64,000 nucleotides of DNA from Thermosulfuriphilus ammonigenes (GTDB taxonomy: Bacteria > Desulfobacterota > Thermodesulfobacteria > Thermodesulfobacteriales > ST65): contig NZ_CP048877.1 in NCBI RefSeq assembly GCF_011207455.1, forward strand, positions 860,576 to 924,575, in the 5' to 3' direction. The notes beneath the pieces were generated by a model, which saw only the letters and a program-made list of their open reading frames with translations, did not search any database and was not told where the DNA came from. This document shows, piece after piece, positions 18,862-26,753 of the stretch. Position 1 is the first letter of the stretch. Every line of letters begins with the position of its first letter. Both the position numbers and the translations under genes were made by a program.

Positions 18862-20710
18862 GACCAGCAAGGTAGCAAAAAAAAAGAACCTTGACAATCA
18901 AGCCCCGGGCCAAGTTAAAAAGTTCGCCGTGGCAGTCCTCCTTTCCTTAACTCTTTGTTTCCTGGCCATCTCCTGGTCCTATTCGGCACCTAAGGCCCAG
19001 CCCCTGGCCGAACGGGTTCTCATTGTGGCCAATAAAGCCAGTTCCGACGGCCTGGAGGTAGCCCGCTACTATCAGAAAAGACGCCAAATTCCGGCTCAGC
19101 AGCTTCTCATTATTCAGGCTCCCCTCAAAGAGGAGATTGATCGCCAAAGCTTTCAAGAGCAAATAAAGGCCCCCATTGAGAAGTACCTTGAGGAAAGGGC
19201 CTTGTGGGATAAGATCCTTTTCATTGTTCTTACTCCGGGAATTCCCCTAAAAATAAAGGGATCTGGAGGTAAAAATGGCCAGAGGGCCTCGGTTGATTCC
19301 GAACTTTGCCTTCTTTACCGAGACATGCTCTACGGACGCCATCGCCTCTCCGGATGGCTTCCCAACCCCTACTTCGGGGGCCAAGACAAGGGGCCATTTG
19401 GTCATCGCAATCAAGAGATTTATCTGGTTACCAGATTGGCTGGTTACTCCAAAAAGGCCGCTTTGGCCCTCATAGACCGGGCTCTTCGGGCCCAGGCCTG
19501 GCAGAGGCCCAAATTTCTTCTCAACGCCAAGACACCAGGAAACCGCCCCGGGGACAACTGGCTGTGGGCCACGGCCAAGGCCCTTGAAAGACGCCGAGCC
19601 CGGGTAATCTTCGAGTGGCGCCGCTTTATCACCGAGGCCTACCATCTCATGGGGTATTCCTCATGGGGCTCAAACGACCCTCGCTATCCTCGCGACCGTG
19701 GCCTTAAGTTGGGTTTTCTTCCTGGAGCCCTGGCGACAACTTTTGTCTCCACCAATGCCCGCACCTTCAGCCCCCCGCCCCCAGGATGGAAGATAGGCCG
19801 CTTTCGTCAGCGCAAGACCTACTTTGCCGGATCGCCTCAATCCCTCATCGGAGACCTCATTGAGGCCGGTGTGACCGGGGTGGCAGGAAACGTTTACGAA
19901 CCCTATTTGTCGGCCTGCGCCCGGCCACACCTCCTCTTCCCGGCCTATCTTGACGGACGCACCTTGGCGGAGAGCTTTTACGGTTCCCTGAGGTATCTTT
20001 CCTGGCAAGAAGTGGTTATCGGAGATCCCTTAACCTCTCCCTATGGGACGCCACCGCCCAGGGATGAACGCGAAAGATACCTTCGAGGAGACTACTTTAA
20101 GGCAAGAAGGGCCCTTTATAAGAAAATGCTCTCCCAAAAGGATTCTGCCCGCCGAAGGCTCTATCTGGCCGAAATCGCCCTGCGACAGGGATGGCGCAAA
20201 AGGGCTATTAGACATCTCCAAAAGGCCCTGGAATTTGAACCCCGGGGGCCCTATCGGCTGATGCTTGCCCGGCTTTATCTGGAGGAGGGCAACAAGAGGG
20301 CGGCCCAGAAGGTTATCTCCGGCCCCATACCGGAAACCCCTCCTCTTTTAAGAAGCAAGGCCAATCTTCTTCTGGCCCTGGGAGACAAGGAATCCGCCTA
20401 TCTTCTGGCCCGCAGGGTGGTGGCCGAGACCCCCGACTCAGGGCTTTCCTGGCTCCTTTTAGGAAGAGCGGCCCGGGCAAAGGGACTTTACTCCGAGGCC
20501 ACAAGGGCCCTGGAGAAGGCCTCAGCCAGGCTGGGTTTCTCTCCTCTAGCCCTTACAGAGCTGGCCCTGGCCCTTAAAGAGGAGGGCCAGAAAAAAAGGG
20601 CCCGACGGATTCTAGAAAAACTTCTTGCCTATCCCCAGGCGGTAGAACTTTATCCGCTTATCTTCCGGGAGCTTGAAGAACTCAAGAAGACTGCCGGGCC
20701 TCGTCGGTAA
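18818..20710 (+). CDS. TIGR03790-family protein with C-terminal TPR repeats, secreted or anchored
   Basis: 630 residues. A hydrophobic segment (about 35-58, FAVAVLLSLTLCFLAISWSYSA) suggests a signal peptide or anchor after an unusually long basic N-terminus. Residues about 65-420 match the TIGR03790 pattern of unknown function (RVLIVANKASSDGLEVARYY..RRQIPAQ; FIVLTPGIPLKI; HLMGYSSWGSND; VTGVAGNVYEPYL). Residues about 440-620 carry TPR-like helical repeats. An A9 homopolymer (18877-18885) lies in codons 20-24, so the start is uncertain. It overlaps the upstream hypothetical gene by 44 bp and the convergent tetR-family gene by 29 bp. It probably acts in the periplasm or outside; the activity is unknown. 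Confidence 0.78.
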   Translation: MGHRLPNAAATKPLETSKVAKKKNLDNQAPGQVKKFAVAVLLSLTLCFLAISWSYSAPKAQPLAERVLIVANKASSDGLEVARYYQKRRQIPAQQLLIIQAPLKEEIDRQSFQEQIKAPIEKYLEERALWDKILFIVLTPGIPLKIKGSGGKNGQRASVDSELCLLYRDMLYGRHRLSGWLPNPYFGGQDKGPFGHRNQEIYLVTRLAGYSKKAALALIDRALRAQAWQRPKFLLNAKTPGNRPGDNWLWATAKALERRRARVIFEWRRFITEAYHLMGYSSWGSNDPRYPRDRGLKLGFLPGALATTFVSTNARTFSPPPPGWKIGRFRQRKTYFAGSPQSLIGDLIEAGVTGVAGNVYEPYLSACARPHLLFPAYLDGRTLAESFYGSLRYLSWQEVVIGDPLTSPYGTPPPRDERERYLRGDYFKARRALYKKMLSQKDSARRRLYLAEIALRQGWRKRAIRHLQKALEFEPRGPYRLMLARLYLEEGNKRAAQKVISGPIPETPPLLRSKANLLLALGDKESAYLLARRVVAETPDSGLSWLLLGRAARAKGLYSEATRALEKASARLGFSPLALTELALALKEEGQKKRARRILEKLLAYPQAVELYPLIFRELEELKKTAGPRR

Positions 20711-21284
20711 GGATTCCCTCTAAGAAAAAGGAACTTATCTGCCGGGCAGCCGTAGCAATGCTGTACTTTTTACGGGGGGAAAGGATCCAGAAACGGGACA
20801 TCTCATCCAGAGCCCCAAAAAAGGCCCGTTTGAAGATCCCCGGCATTACGTCCTGGCGGAAGACTCCACTGGCCTGACCACCACGGACAATTCCGGAGAT
20901 GATGTTCACGTATTCGGCAAACTTCTTGTTGCGATATTCCTTCATGAATTTGGTGCTTTGTCGAAGCTCCACCTGAATTACTTCAGCCAAATCCCGGTTT
21001 TCCTCCACCAGGGAGAGATGAAGATAGGCGAAACGTTCCAATTTCTTACGCGGATCGTCTATCCCGGCCAGTTCACTTTTGACCTTCTGAATGATGGCCC
21101 CCATCTCCTTCTCAAAGATGGTGATGAGGATATCGTATTTGTTGTTGAAATAAAGATATATGGTTCCATCGGCCACGCCGGCCTCTTTGGCTATCTCAGA
21201 GATTCGGGAGTTAAAAAAGCCCTTCCGGGCGAAGACCTTAATAGCCGCCTGGAGAATCTTCTGTCTTTTATCGCCCTGTCTCAT
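20682..21284 (-). CDS. fadR: TetR-family regulator, FadR (YsiA)-like
   Basis: 200 residues from the ATG at 21284, which has a CAGGAG ribosome-binding site; the upstream GTG at 21305 is less likely. The N-terminal HTH (KILQAAIKVFARKGFF..ISEIAKEAGVADGTIYLYFNNKYDIL) and the ligand-domain signature LAEVIQVELRQS closely resemble Bacillus FadR, the acyl-CoA-responsive repressor of fatty-acid degradation. A palindrome in its own leader (21295-21312) fits the published FadR operator, so it is probably autoregulated. It is divergent from purDE and overlaps the convergent TPR gene by 29 bp. The symbol is by similarity. Confidence 0.82.
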   Translation of the reverse strand: MRQGDKRQKILQAAIKVFARKGFFNSRISEIAKEAGVADGTIYLYFNNKYDILITIFEKEMGAIIQKVKSELAGIDDPRKKLERFAYLHLSLVEENRDLAEVIQVELRQSTKFMKEYRNKKFAEYVNIISGIVRGGQASGVFRQDVMPGIFKRAFFGALDEMSRFWILSPRKKYSIATAARQISSFFLEGILTDEARQSS

Positions 21285-21294
21285 TGTTTTCTCC

Positions 21295-21312
21295 TGAATG
21301 AACACCCATTCA
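21295..21312. promoter_or_regulatory. FadR-type operator palindrome in the regulator leader
   Basis: TGAATGAACACCCATTCA: perfect 6-bp arms TGAATG/CATTCA around 6 bases. It matches the outer arms and the 18-bp length of the Bacillus FadR consensus (TGAATGA..TCATTCA). It lies just downstream of the predicted -10 of the tetR-family gene, and one arm overlaps that gene's ribosome-binding site, an ideal autorepression position. Confidence 0.65.
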
Positions 21313-21340
21313 TCTATCTAAGGTAGAAGTCCTTTGTCAA
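21311..21340 (-). promoter_or_regulatory. Putative promoter of the FadR-like gene
   Basis: On the minus strand TTGACA (21340-21335) is followed after 18 bp by TAGATG (21316-21311). The -35 is perfect, the -10 weak. The operator palindrome begins at the -10. Confidence 0.45.
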
Positions 21341-21353
21341 GCATTCCTTGACA
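21335..21353. promoter_or_regulatory. Perfect inverted repeat spanning two back-to-back -35 boxes
   Basis: TGTCAAG-cattc-CTTGACA: 7-bp arms with a 5-bp centre. Each arm contains a TTGACA -35 hexamer, one for the regulator (minus) and one for purDE (plus). Either this simply reflects opposed promoters, or it is a binding site controlling both. Confidence 0.6.
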
Positions 21354-21376
21354 CCTTGCTGGCTGGCTGGCAGGAT
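21348..21376 (+). promoter_or_regulatory. Putative sigma-70 promoter of purDE
   Basis: TTGACA (21348-21353), 17-bp spacer, CAGGAT (21371-21376). The leader to the ATG at 21454 is about 70 bases and ends with a small TCCTC/GAGGA stem overlapping the GGAGGAGG ribosome-binding site. Confidence 0.45.
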
Positions 21377-21453
21377 AGCCAACCAAAAATCTCTATTTTC
21401 AGACGGTCCAAAGTTTGGGCTAGAGACTCAAATCCTCTAGGAGGAGGTTTTTT

Positions 21454-23184
21454 ATGAAGGTTTTGGTGGTTGGTTCTGGAGGAAGAGAACATGCTCTGGT
21501 CTGGAAGCTGGCCCAGAGTCCGCTGGTAAAGAAGGTTTTCTGCGCCCCGGGAAATGCCGGCATCGCCAAGGAGGCTGAGTGCCTTCCGGTAAAGGCTACA
21601 GACATCTCTGGACTAGTTTCCCTGGCCAAAAGGCGACGGATAGACCTTACCGTAGTCGGTCCAGAACAGCCACTTTCCGAGGGCATCGTTGATGCCTTCC
21701 GCAAGGCCGGGCTCCCTATCTTTGGCCCCTCCAAACAGGCGGCCCAAATTGAGGCAAGCAAGGTCTTCGCCAAAGAGTTAATGAAAAAACACGGCATTCC
21801 CACCGCCGAGTTTGTCGTCTTTGATGATCTCCAAAAAGCCCATGCTTACCTAGAGGAAAAAGGAGCCCCTATAGTAGTCAAGGCCGAGGGGCTGGCCGCC
21901 GGCAAGGGGGTCATTGTCTGCCGGAGCCTTAAAGAGGCCCATCAGGCCGTGGATCTAATCATGAAAGAGAAGGTCTTTGGGGATGCCGGCCGGCGAATCG
22001 TCATTGAAGAGTGCCTCGAGGGAGAGGAGGCCTCCTTTATGGTCATCACTGACGGCCAGACCATCTATCCTCTGCCATCCAGCCAGGATCACAAGCCTCT
22101 CCTGGACGGCGACCAGGGGCCTAATACCGGAGGCATGGGGGCCTATTCTCCAGCCCCGGTGGTAGATGAGGCCATGGAGCGACGCATTATGGAGGAGATA
22201 ATGCGACCGGCCGTCCAGGCCATGGCCGAGGAAGGTATCCCCTATCAGGGGGTCCTCTACGCCGGATTGATGATCACCCCTCAGGGGCCCAAGGTACTGG
22301 AGTTTAATTGTCGCTTTGGAGATCCGGAGTGTCAGCCTCTGATGATGCGACTGAAAGGAGATCTGGCCGAGGCCATGGTAGCCGCCATGGAGGGCCGACT
22401 CAAAGACGTAAGTCTCTCCTGGGATGAGAGACCGGCGGTTTGCGTGGTTATGGCCAGCCAGGGATATCCGGGAAAATACGAAACCGGTAAGGTCATAAAG
22501 GGGCTGACGGCCGCCGAAAGGATGAAAGATGTCAAGGTCTTCCATGCCGGAACCGCCCGTAAAGGGCGCCAGTTTGTCACCGCTGGTGGCCGGGTTCTAG
22601 GGGTAACCGCCCTCGGAGAAGACATCGCTGAGGCCATCTCCCGAGCCTATCGGGCCGTAGAGAAAATCTCCTGGGATGGATGTTACTTCCGACGGGATAT
22701 CGGCTTCCGGGCTCTGAAACGCCTTTCTCCCCCCAGGGTAGGCATAGTTTTGGGGAGCAAGAGCGACCTTCCAGTGATTGAAGGGGCCCAAAAGACCTTG
22801 GAGGAGCTGGGCATCAGCTACGAGGTAGTGATAGCCTCGGCCCATAGAACCCCAGAGAGGGTTCGGGAATACGCTATTGAGGCGTCTCGGCGAGGCCTCA
22901 AGGTGATCATCGCTGTGGCTGGCCTGGCCGCACACCTCCCCGGGGTTCTGGCCTCCCAGACAGAGCTTCCGGTAATTGGGGTTCCGGTGGCCGCGGCTCT
23001 GGGGGGGCTTGACGCCCTGCTTTCTATCGTCCAGATGCCCAAGGGAATTCCCGTAGCCACCATGGCCATTGGCAAGGCCGGGGCCATAAATGCCGCGGTC
23101 ATGGCTGCCAAGATTCTGGCCCTCGGCGATCCCCAGGTGGCCGAAAGGCTACGTCGCTATCGAGCCAAGCTGGCCGAGGCCTGA
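21454..23184 (+). CDS. purD: PurD-PurE fusion: GAR synthetase joined to N5-CAIR mutase
   Basis: 576 residues in one uninterrupted frame. Residues 1-421 are a full phosphoribosylamine-glycine ligase: N-domain GSGGREHALVWKL, ATP-grasp segment with VVKAEGLAAGKGV (141-153), PNTGGMGAYSPAP and EFNCRFGDPE. Residues 428-576 are class I PurE: GIVLGSKSDLP (430-440), ASAHRTPERV with catalytic H464, and AGLAAHLPGVLAS. The loop reads AGLAAHLPG where AGGAAHLPG is common. The joint is only about 6 residues (LKRLSPP). The two domains catalyse steps 2 and 6 of purine synthesis, which are not consecutive. tsaC follows 5 bp downstream. Confidence 0.95.
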   Translation: MKVLVVGSGGREHALVWKLAQSPLVKKVFCAPGNAGIAKEAECLPVKATDISGLVSLAKRRRIDLTVVGPEQPLSEGIVDAFRKAGLPIFGPSKQAAQIEASKVFAKELMKKHGIPTAEFVVFDDLQKAHAYLEEKGAPIVVKAEGLAAGKGVIVCRSLKEAHQAVDLIMKEKVFGDAGRRIVIEECLEGEEASFMVITDGQTIYPLPSSQDHKPLLDGDQGPNTGGMGAYSPAPVVDEAMERRIMEEIMRPAVQAMAEEGIPYQGVLYAGLMITPQGPKVLEFNCRFGDPECQPLMMRLKGDLAEAMVAAMEGRLKDVSLSWDERPAVCVVMASQGYPGKYETGKVIKGLTAAERMKDVKVFHAGTARKGRQFVTAGGRVLGVTALGEDIAEAISRAYRAVEKISWDGCYFRRDIGFRALKRLSPPRVGIVLGSKSDLPVIEGAQKTLEELGISYEVVIASAHRTPERVREYAIEASRRGLKVIIAVAGLAAHLPGVLASQTELPVIGVPVAAALGGLDALLSIVQMPKGIPVATMAIGKAGAINAAVMAAKILALGDPQVAERLRRYRAKLAEA

Positions 23185-23189
23185 AGGGC

Positions 23190-23822
23190 ATGGCCCTGCG
23201 CCTTAGCCTGAACCCTCAAAGTCCAGAGCCACAGGTCCTTAAAAGGGCCAAAGAGCTCCTTGAGGCCGGAGAAATTGTAGCCTACCCCACCGAGACCTTC
23301 TATGGTTTGGGGGTAAGAGCCCTTAAGGAGGAGGCCCTGAGAAAACTTGTCTGCCTTAAAGGACGGCCAGAGAAGAAACCGTTTCCTCTGATTATCCCTG
23401 ACCTCTCCTGGGCAGAGCGCCTTTGGGAGGAGGTCTCTCCCCCCTTGAAACGGCTTATGGAGTGCTTCTGGCCTGGCCCCCTGACCTTAGTAGCCCGAGC
23501 CAAAGAGGGACTTCCCCCAGAGATAACCGGGCCCGAGGGGACGGTGGCCTTAAGGATCTCTAGCCACCCTGTAGCTCAAGCCCTGGCAGAGACCCTGGGG
23601 GAGCCGATTACCGCCACCAGCGCCAACCCTTCAGGGGCACCGCCGCCTCGGCTGGCCCAGGAGGTGGAAGCCTTCTTTGGCCGGAGTTTGGCCCTTATTC
23701 TTGACGCCGGGGAGACACGAGGGGGCCCGGCCTCCACCCTGGCCCTGGTAGAAGGGGAAAAGGTTACCATCCTTCGCCAGGGCCCCATCTCCATAAACGA
23801 ACTCATGGCCTGCCTAAAGTAA
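23190..23822 (+). CDS. tsaC: L-threonylcarbamoyladenylate synthase (TsaC/YrdC)
   Basis: 210 residues; makes threonylcarbamoyl-AMP from threonine, bicarbonate and ATP for t6A tRNA modification. Motifs: AYPTETFYGLG, the K-x-R signature in CLKGRPEKKPFPLII, PGPLTLV, and ITATSANPSG. It is the short YrdC-only form without the Sua5 C-terminal domain. It is coupled to purDE with a 5-bp gap. Confidence 0.94.
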   Translation: MALRLSLNPQSPEPQVLKRAKELLEAGEIVAYPTETFYGLGVRALKEEALRKLVCLKGRPEKKPFPLIIPDLSWAERLWEEVSPPLKRLMECFWPGPLTLVARAKEGLPPEITGPEGTVALRISSHPVAQALAETLGEPITATSANPSGAPPPRLAQEVEAFFGRSLALILDAGETRGGPASTLALVEGEKVTILRQGPISINELMACLK

Positions 23823-23891
23823 AGCCGCCCGATTCATTGCCCCCTATTTTAGAAATTTTAGAACCTTTCTTTGATGAAAGAAAATTTTAAC

Positions 23892-23920
23892 TTGACCCCA
23901 ACCCTCAGATACTATATATA
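23892..23920 (+). promoter_or_regulatory. Sigma-70 promoter of nrdD
   Basis: TTGACC (23892-23897), 17-bp spacer, TATATA (23915-23920). The -10 lies inside the upstream NrdR-type box, so repressor binding would exclude polymerase. Confidence 0.65.
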
Positions 23921-23924
23921 GTAG
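23909..23924 (+). promoter_or_regulatory. NrdR box 1 upstream of nrdD
   Basis: ATACTATATATAGTAG: the core CTATATATAG (23912-23921) matches the NrdR consensus core CWATATATWG exactly and is a perfect palindrome as ACTATATATAGT. It overlaps the promoter -10. Confidence 0.75.
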
Positions 23925-23940
23925 TCAGTCTTTATCAGCT

Positions 23941-23956
23941 GCCCTATATGTTGTTT
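23941..23956 (+). promoter_or_regulatory. NrdR box 2 upstream of nrdD
   Basis: GCCCTATATGTTGTTT: the core CTATATGTTG (23944-23953) matches CWATATATWG at nine of ten positions. It lies 32 bp from box 1 (core to core), the three-helical-turn spacing known for tandem NrdR boxes. Confidence 0.7.
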
Positions 23957-23990
23957 TTTATACGCTTAAAAGCCCACTTAGGAGGTCGGG

Positions 23991-26087
23991 ATGACGGCAA
24001 CCGTCTTTGAACTCAAGAGGAAGGAAGTTGCTACTGACGCCACTGATGTAGCCCTTTTCGTCCGAACCTCGGACGAAGACATGGAGGGCTGGAATCGAGA
24101 AAAAATAGTCTCTGCCCTTCTCCGGGAGACCCTTATCGACCGGGACACTGCAGAGGCTGTCGCCCGGGAGGTAGAGGAGACCATTCGCAAATCAAATATC
24201 AAGATGATCACGGCCCCCCTTATCCGGGAGCTGGTTAACGCCAGGTTAATTGAACGGGGGCTGGAGGATGTCCGCCGGCGGCACACCCGTTTGGGAGCCC
24301 CCATCTATGACGTGGAGTGTCTTCTTGTTCAGCCCAATAAGGAAAATGCCAATGTCCCTCACGGGCCAGAGGCCACCAACCTGACCTTGGCCGAGTGGAT
24401 CAAAAAGGAATACGCCCTCCTTAGGGTCTTTCCCACCGAGGTGGCTGATGCCCATATGCGGGGAGATATTCACCTCCATGATCTGGGTTTTATTGATCGG
24501 CCCTATTGTTCTGGGCAGTCCCTGGAATACATCAAAAAGTTTGGTCTTAACCTGCCCCACTCCCTGGCCATGGCCAAACCGGCCAAGCACCCGGAGGTTC
24601 TTCTAGCCCATATGGTCAAGTTTTCAGCCGCCCTTCAGTGTCACTTTGCTGGGGCCATAGGCTGGGATGCAGTCAACCTCTTCTTTGCCCCCTATCTGGA
24701 GGGCCGTTCTGATGCCGAAGTAAAACAGTTGGCCCAGATGCTCGTCTTTGAATACAGCCAGCAGGCTGTAGCCCGAGGAGGACAGGCCATCTTCTCCGAC
24801 ATCAATCTTTACTGGGAGGTTCCCAAGCATTTTGAAAATGTCCCGGCCATCGGTCCTGGCGGAAAATATACCGGTAAGACCTACGGCGAGTATCTACCCG
24901 AGGCCCAGCGGTTCATCTGGGCCATCTTTGACGTCTATCGAGAAGGAGACGGGGCCGGTCGTCCCTTCTTCTTCCCCAAACCCCTGGTCCATATTACCGA
25001 AAAGTTCTTTCACACCCCGGGCTGGGAGAGGTTTCTCCGCCATATCTGTGAGGTAGCGGCCGAGAAGGGCAATACCTATTTTGTCTTTGATCGAGGCGAG
25101 ACGGCCAAGATCTCCGAGTGCTGCCGGCTCTCCTTCAAACTGGAGGAGCAGGACCTCGCTGACGCTAACACCCCCTGGAAGATGCGCTACTCAGCCCTCC
25201 AAAATGTAACCCTTAACCTACCGCGGATAGCTTACGAGGCCCGGGGAGACGACACAAAGCTCTTTTCCCTCCTCACCGAAAGAATGCTCCTGGCCGCCAA
25301 GGCCCACCGGGAAAAGAAGGCCTTTATAGAAAAGCTTCTCTCATACGGCAACACCGGCCCCTTAGCCATGCTCAACATGGATCTTGACGGCGAACCATAC
25401 CTGCGCCTTCATCGAGCCACCTATCTCATTGGCATGGTGGGCCTTAACGAAATGGTTCAATACCACCTAGGTGAAGAGCTCCACGAATCCTCTCAGGCCT
25501 TTAAGTTCGGCCTTAAGATTATCGCCCACATGAATCTGGTGGCTCGTAAGCTCTCCAGAGAGTACGGAATGCGCTTTGTCTTAGAGCAAACCCCGGCAGA
25601 GTCTACCGCCTATCGCTTTGCCAGGCTGGATCTTAAAGAGTTCTCCGAGACCGAAAGGGTGGTCAAAGGTAATTTGGCCAAGGGCGAAGTTTATTACACC
25701 AACTCCACCCTCTTTAACGTCGGGGCTCCAGTCTCCCCCATTGACCGTATCCGCTACGAGGGTCTCTTCCACCCTCTTATTGAAGCTGGAGCCATCAGCC
25801 ATATCTGGCTAGGGGAGGCCCGGCCAGATCCGGGGGCCCTCTGTGATTTGGTGGTCAAGATCTTTCGTCACACCCAGAATGATCAGGTGGCCTTCAGTCC
25901 AGAGTTTACCCATTGCCTGGATTGTGGCCGGACTACCCGGGGGCTCCACCAAAGCTGCCCTTATTGCCAAAGCACCAATGTCGATGGCATCACCCGAATC
26001 ACCGGGTATTTCACCAGGATCTCCTCCTGGAACAAGGGCAAACGGGGAGAGCTTTCAGATCGTTTTCGCAATTCAGGGTATTTCTAA
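23991..26087 (+). CDS. nrdD: Anaerobic (class III) ribonucleoside-triphosphate reductase
   Basis: 698 residues; reduces NTPs to dNTPs with a glycyl radical, without oxygen. An N-terminal ATP-cone (about 1-95) provides allosteric control. The C-terminal zinc site has C642, C645, C656 and C659 (CLDCG..CPYC), followed by the glycyl-radical site G672 in RITGYFTRISSWNKGK. AGGAGG precedes the ATG. The activase NrdG is not adjacent; instead a glutaredoxin-like gene follows after 76 bp, suggesting a redoxin-reduced rather than formate-dependent subtype (inference). Tandem NrdR boxes indicate repression when dNTPs are sufficient. Confidence 0.96.
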   Translation: MTATVFELKRKEVATDATDVALFVRTSDEDMEGWNREKIVSALLRETLIDRDTAEAVAREVEETIRKSNIKMITAPLIRELVNARLIERGLEDVRRRHTRLGAPIYDVECLLVQPNKENANVPHGPEATNLTLAEWIKKEYALLRVFPTEVADAHMRGDIHLHDLGFIDRPYCSGQSLEYIKKFGLNLPHSLAMAKPAKHPEVLLAHMVKFSAALQCHFAGAIGWDAVNLFFAPYLEGRSDAEVKQLAQMLVFEYSQQAVARGGQAIFSDINLYWEVPKHFENVPAIGPGGKYTGKTYGEYLPEAQRFIWAIFDVYREGDGAGRPFFFPKPLVHITEKFFHTPGWERFLRHICEVAAEKGNTYFVFDRGETAKISECCRLSFKLEEQDLADANTPWKMRYSALQNVTLNLPRIAYEARGDDTKLFSLLTERMLLAAKAHREKKAFIEKLLSYGNTGPLAMLNMDLDGEPYLRLHRATYLIGMVGLNEMVQYHLGEELHESSQAFKFGLKIIAHMNLVARKLSREYGMRFVLEQTPAESTAYRFARLDLKEFSETERVVKGNLAKGEVYYTNSTLFNVGAPVSPIDRIRYEGLFHPLIEAGAISHIWLGEARPDPGALCDLVVKIFRHTQNDQVAFSPEFTHCLDCGRTTRGLHQSCPYCQSTNVDGITRITGYFTRISSWNKGKRGELSDRFRNSGYF

Positions 26088-26163
26088 ACCCTCGGAGGGC
26101 AAGGCTCCCGGGCTATCTTCTCCGTTTTAAGGGGATTTCTAATAAGAGCTTAAGGAGGGAAGG

Positions 26164-26466
26164 ATGATCCTTTTCACCAAGGAAGACTGTCGTCTTTGTC
26201 AGACTATCAAGCACCTCTTTGATCTAGAGGCCCTGGGCATCCGTGAGGAAAAATTAACCGGTGACAACGCCGAGGCCCTGGCCGAATTGGCTTGGTACGG
26301 ATTGGTCGAGGCTGCCCAGAAGAGGTTGCCTATATTGGTCCTTGATGACGGCAAGGCCCTTACCGCCTTTGAGGACATCATCACCTATCTGGCGGCCAAA
26401 ACGCCGCTAAGGAGCTCCACTCCAGCCCATCTGGATGGCTGCGAGGACGGCGCCTGTCGGCTCTGA
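26164..26466 (+). CDS. Glutaredoxin-like thiol protein
   Basis: 100 residues, thioredoxin fold. The redox motif is C9-R-L-C12 near the N-terminus (ILFTKEDCRLCQT), and RLPILVLDDGKALTAFEDI supplies the cis-proline region. A second cysteine pair lies at the C-terminus (C93-x4-C98, GCEDGACRL), unusual for NrdH-like redoxins and possibly a metal site or resolving pair. A strong AGGAGGGAAGG precedes the ATG. Location after nrdD suggests it reduces the nucleotide reductase. Confidence 0.82.
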   Translation: MILFTKEDCRLCQTIKHLFDLEALGIREEKLTGDNAEALAELAWYGLVEAAQKRLPILVLDDGKALTAFEDIITYLAAKTPLRSSTPAHLDGCEDGACRL

Positions 26467-26531
26467 ATCTTGCCAGGAAGACATCTTCTGATTAGCATGC
26501 CTTTTATCCAGAGTTTACAAAGGAGGAGATC

Positions 26532-26753
26532 ATGAAAGAAGCAGTTCAGGCCGCTCTCGATAAAGTTCGCCCCATGCTTCAGGCCGACGGCGGAGATGTC
26601 GAATTGGTGGAGATCACCGACGATGGAGTGGTCAAGGTCCGTCTGGTGGGCACCTGCAAGGGATGCCCCATGTCCCAAATGACCCTCAAGGCTGGAATTG
26701 AACGTTTTCTGAAGAAGGAGGTCCCGGAAGTTAAGCTGGTTGAGGCGGTTTAG
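26532..26753 (+). CDS. nfu: NifU C-terminal-domain iron-sulfur scaffold (Nfu)
   Basis: 73 residues consisting solely of the NifU C-terminal domain: [13 protein letters not shown] and the cluster-binding C42-x2-C45 in GTCKGCPMS. It carries a transient 4Fe-4S cluster to client enzymes. AAAGGAGGAG lies upstream. Its stop overlaps that of the convergent rlmH by 4 bp, and its terminator appears to lie inside rlmH. Confidence 0.93.
   Translation: MKEAVQAALDKVRPMLQADGGDVELVEITDDGVVKVRLVGTCKGCPMSQMTLKAGIERFLKKEVPEVKLVEAV

Noticed and set aside
26088..26163. Terminator or small RNA between nrdD and the glutaredoxin gene
   Set aside because: The CCCTC/GAGGG repeat is too tight to form a useful hairpin and no T-run follows; the gap otherwise holds only the ribosome-binding site.
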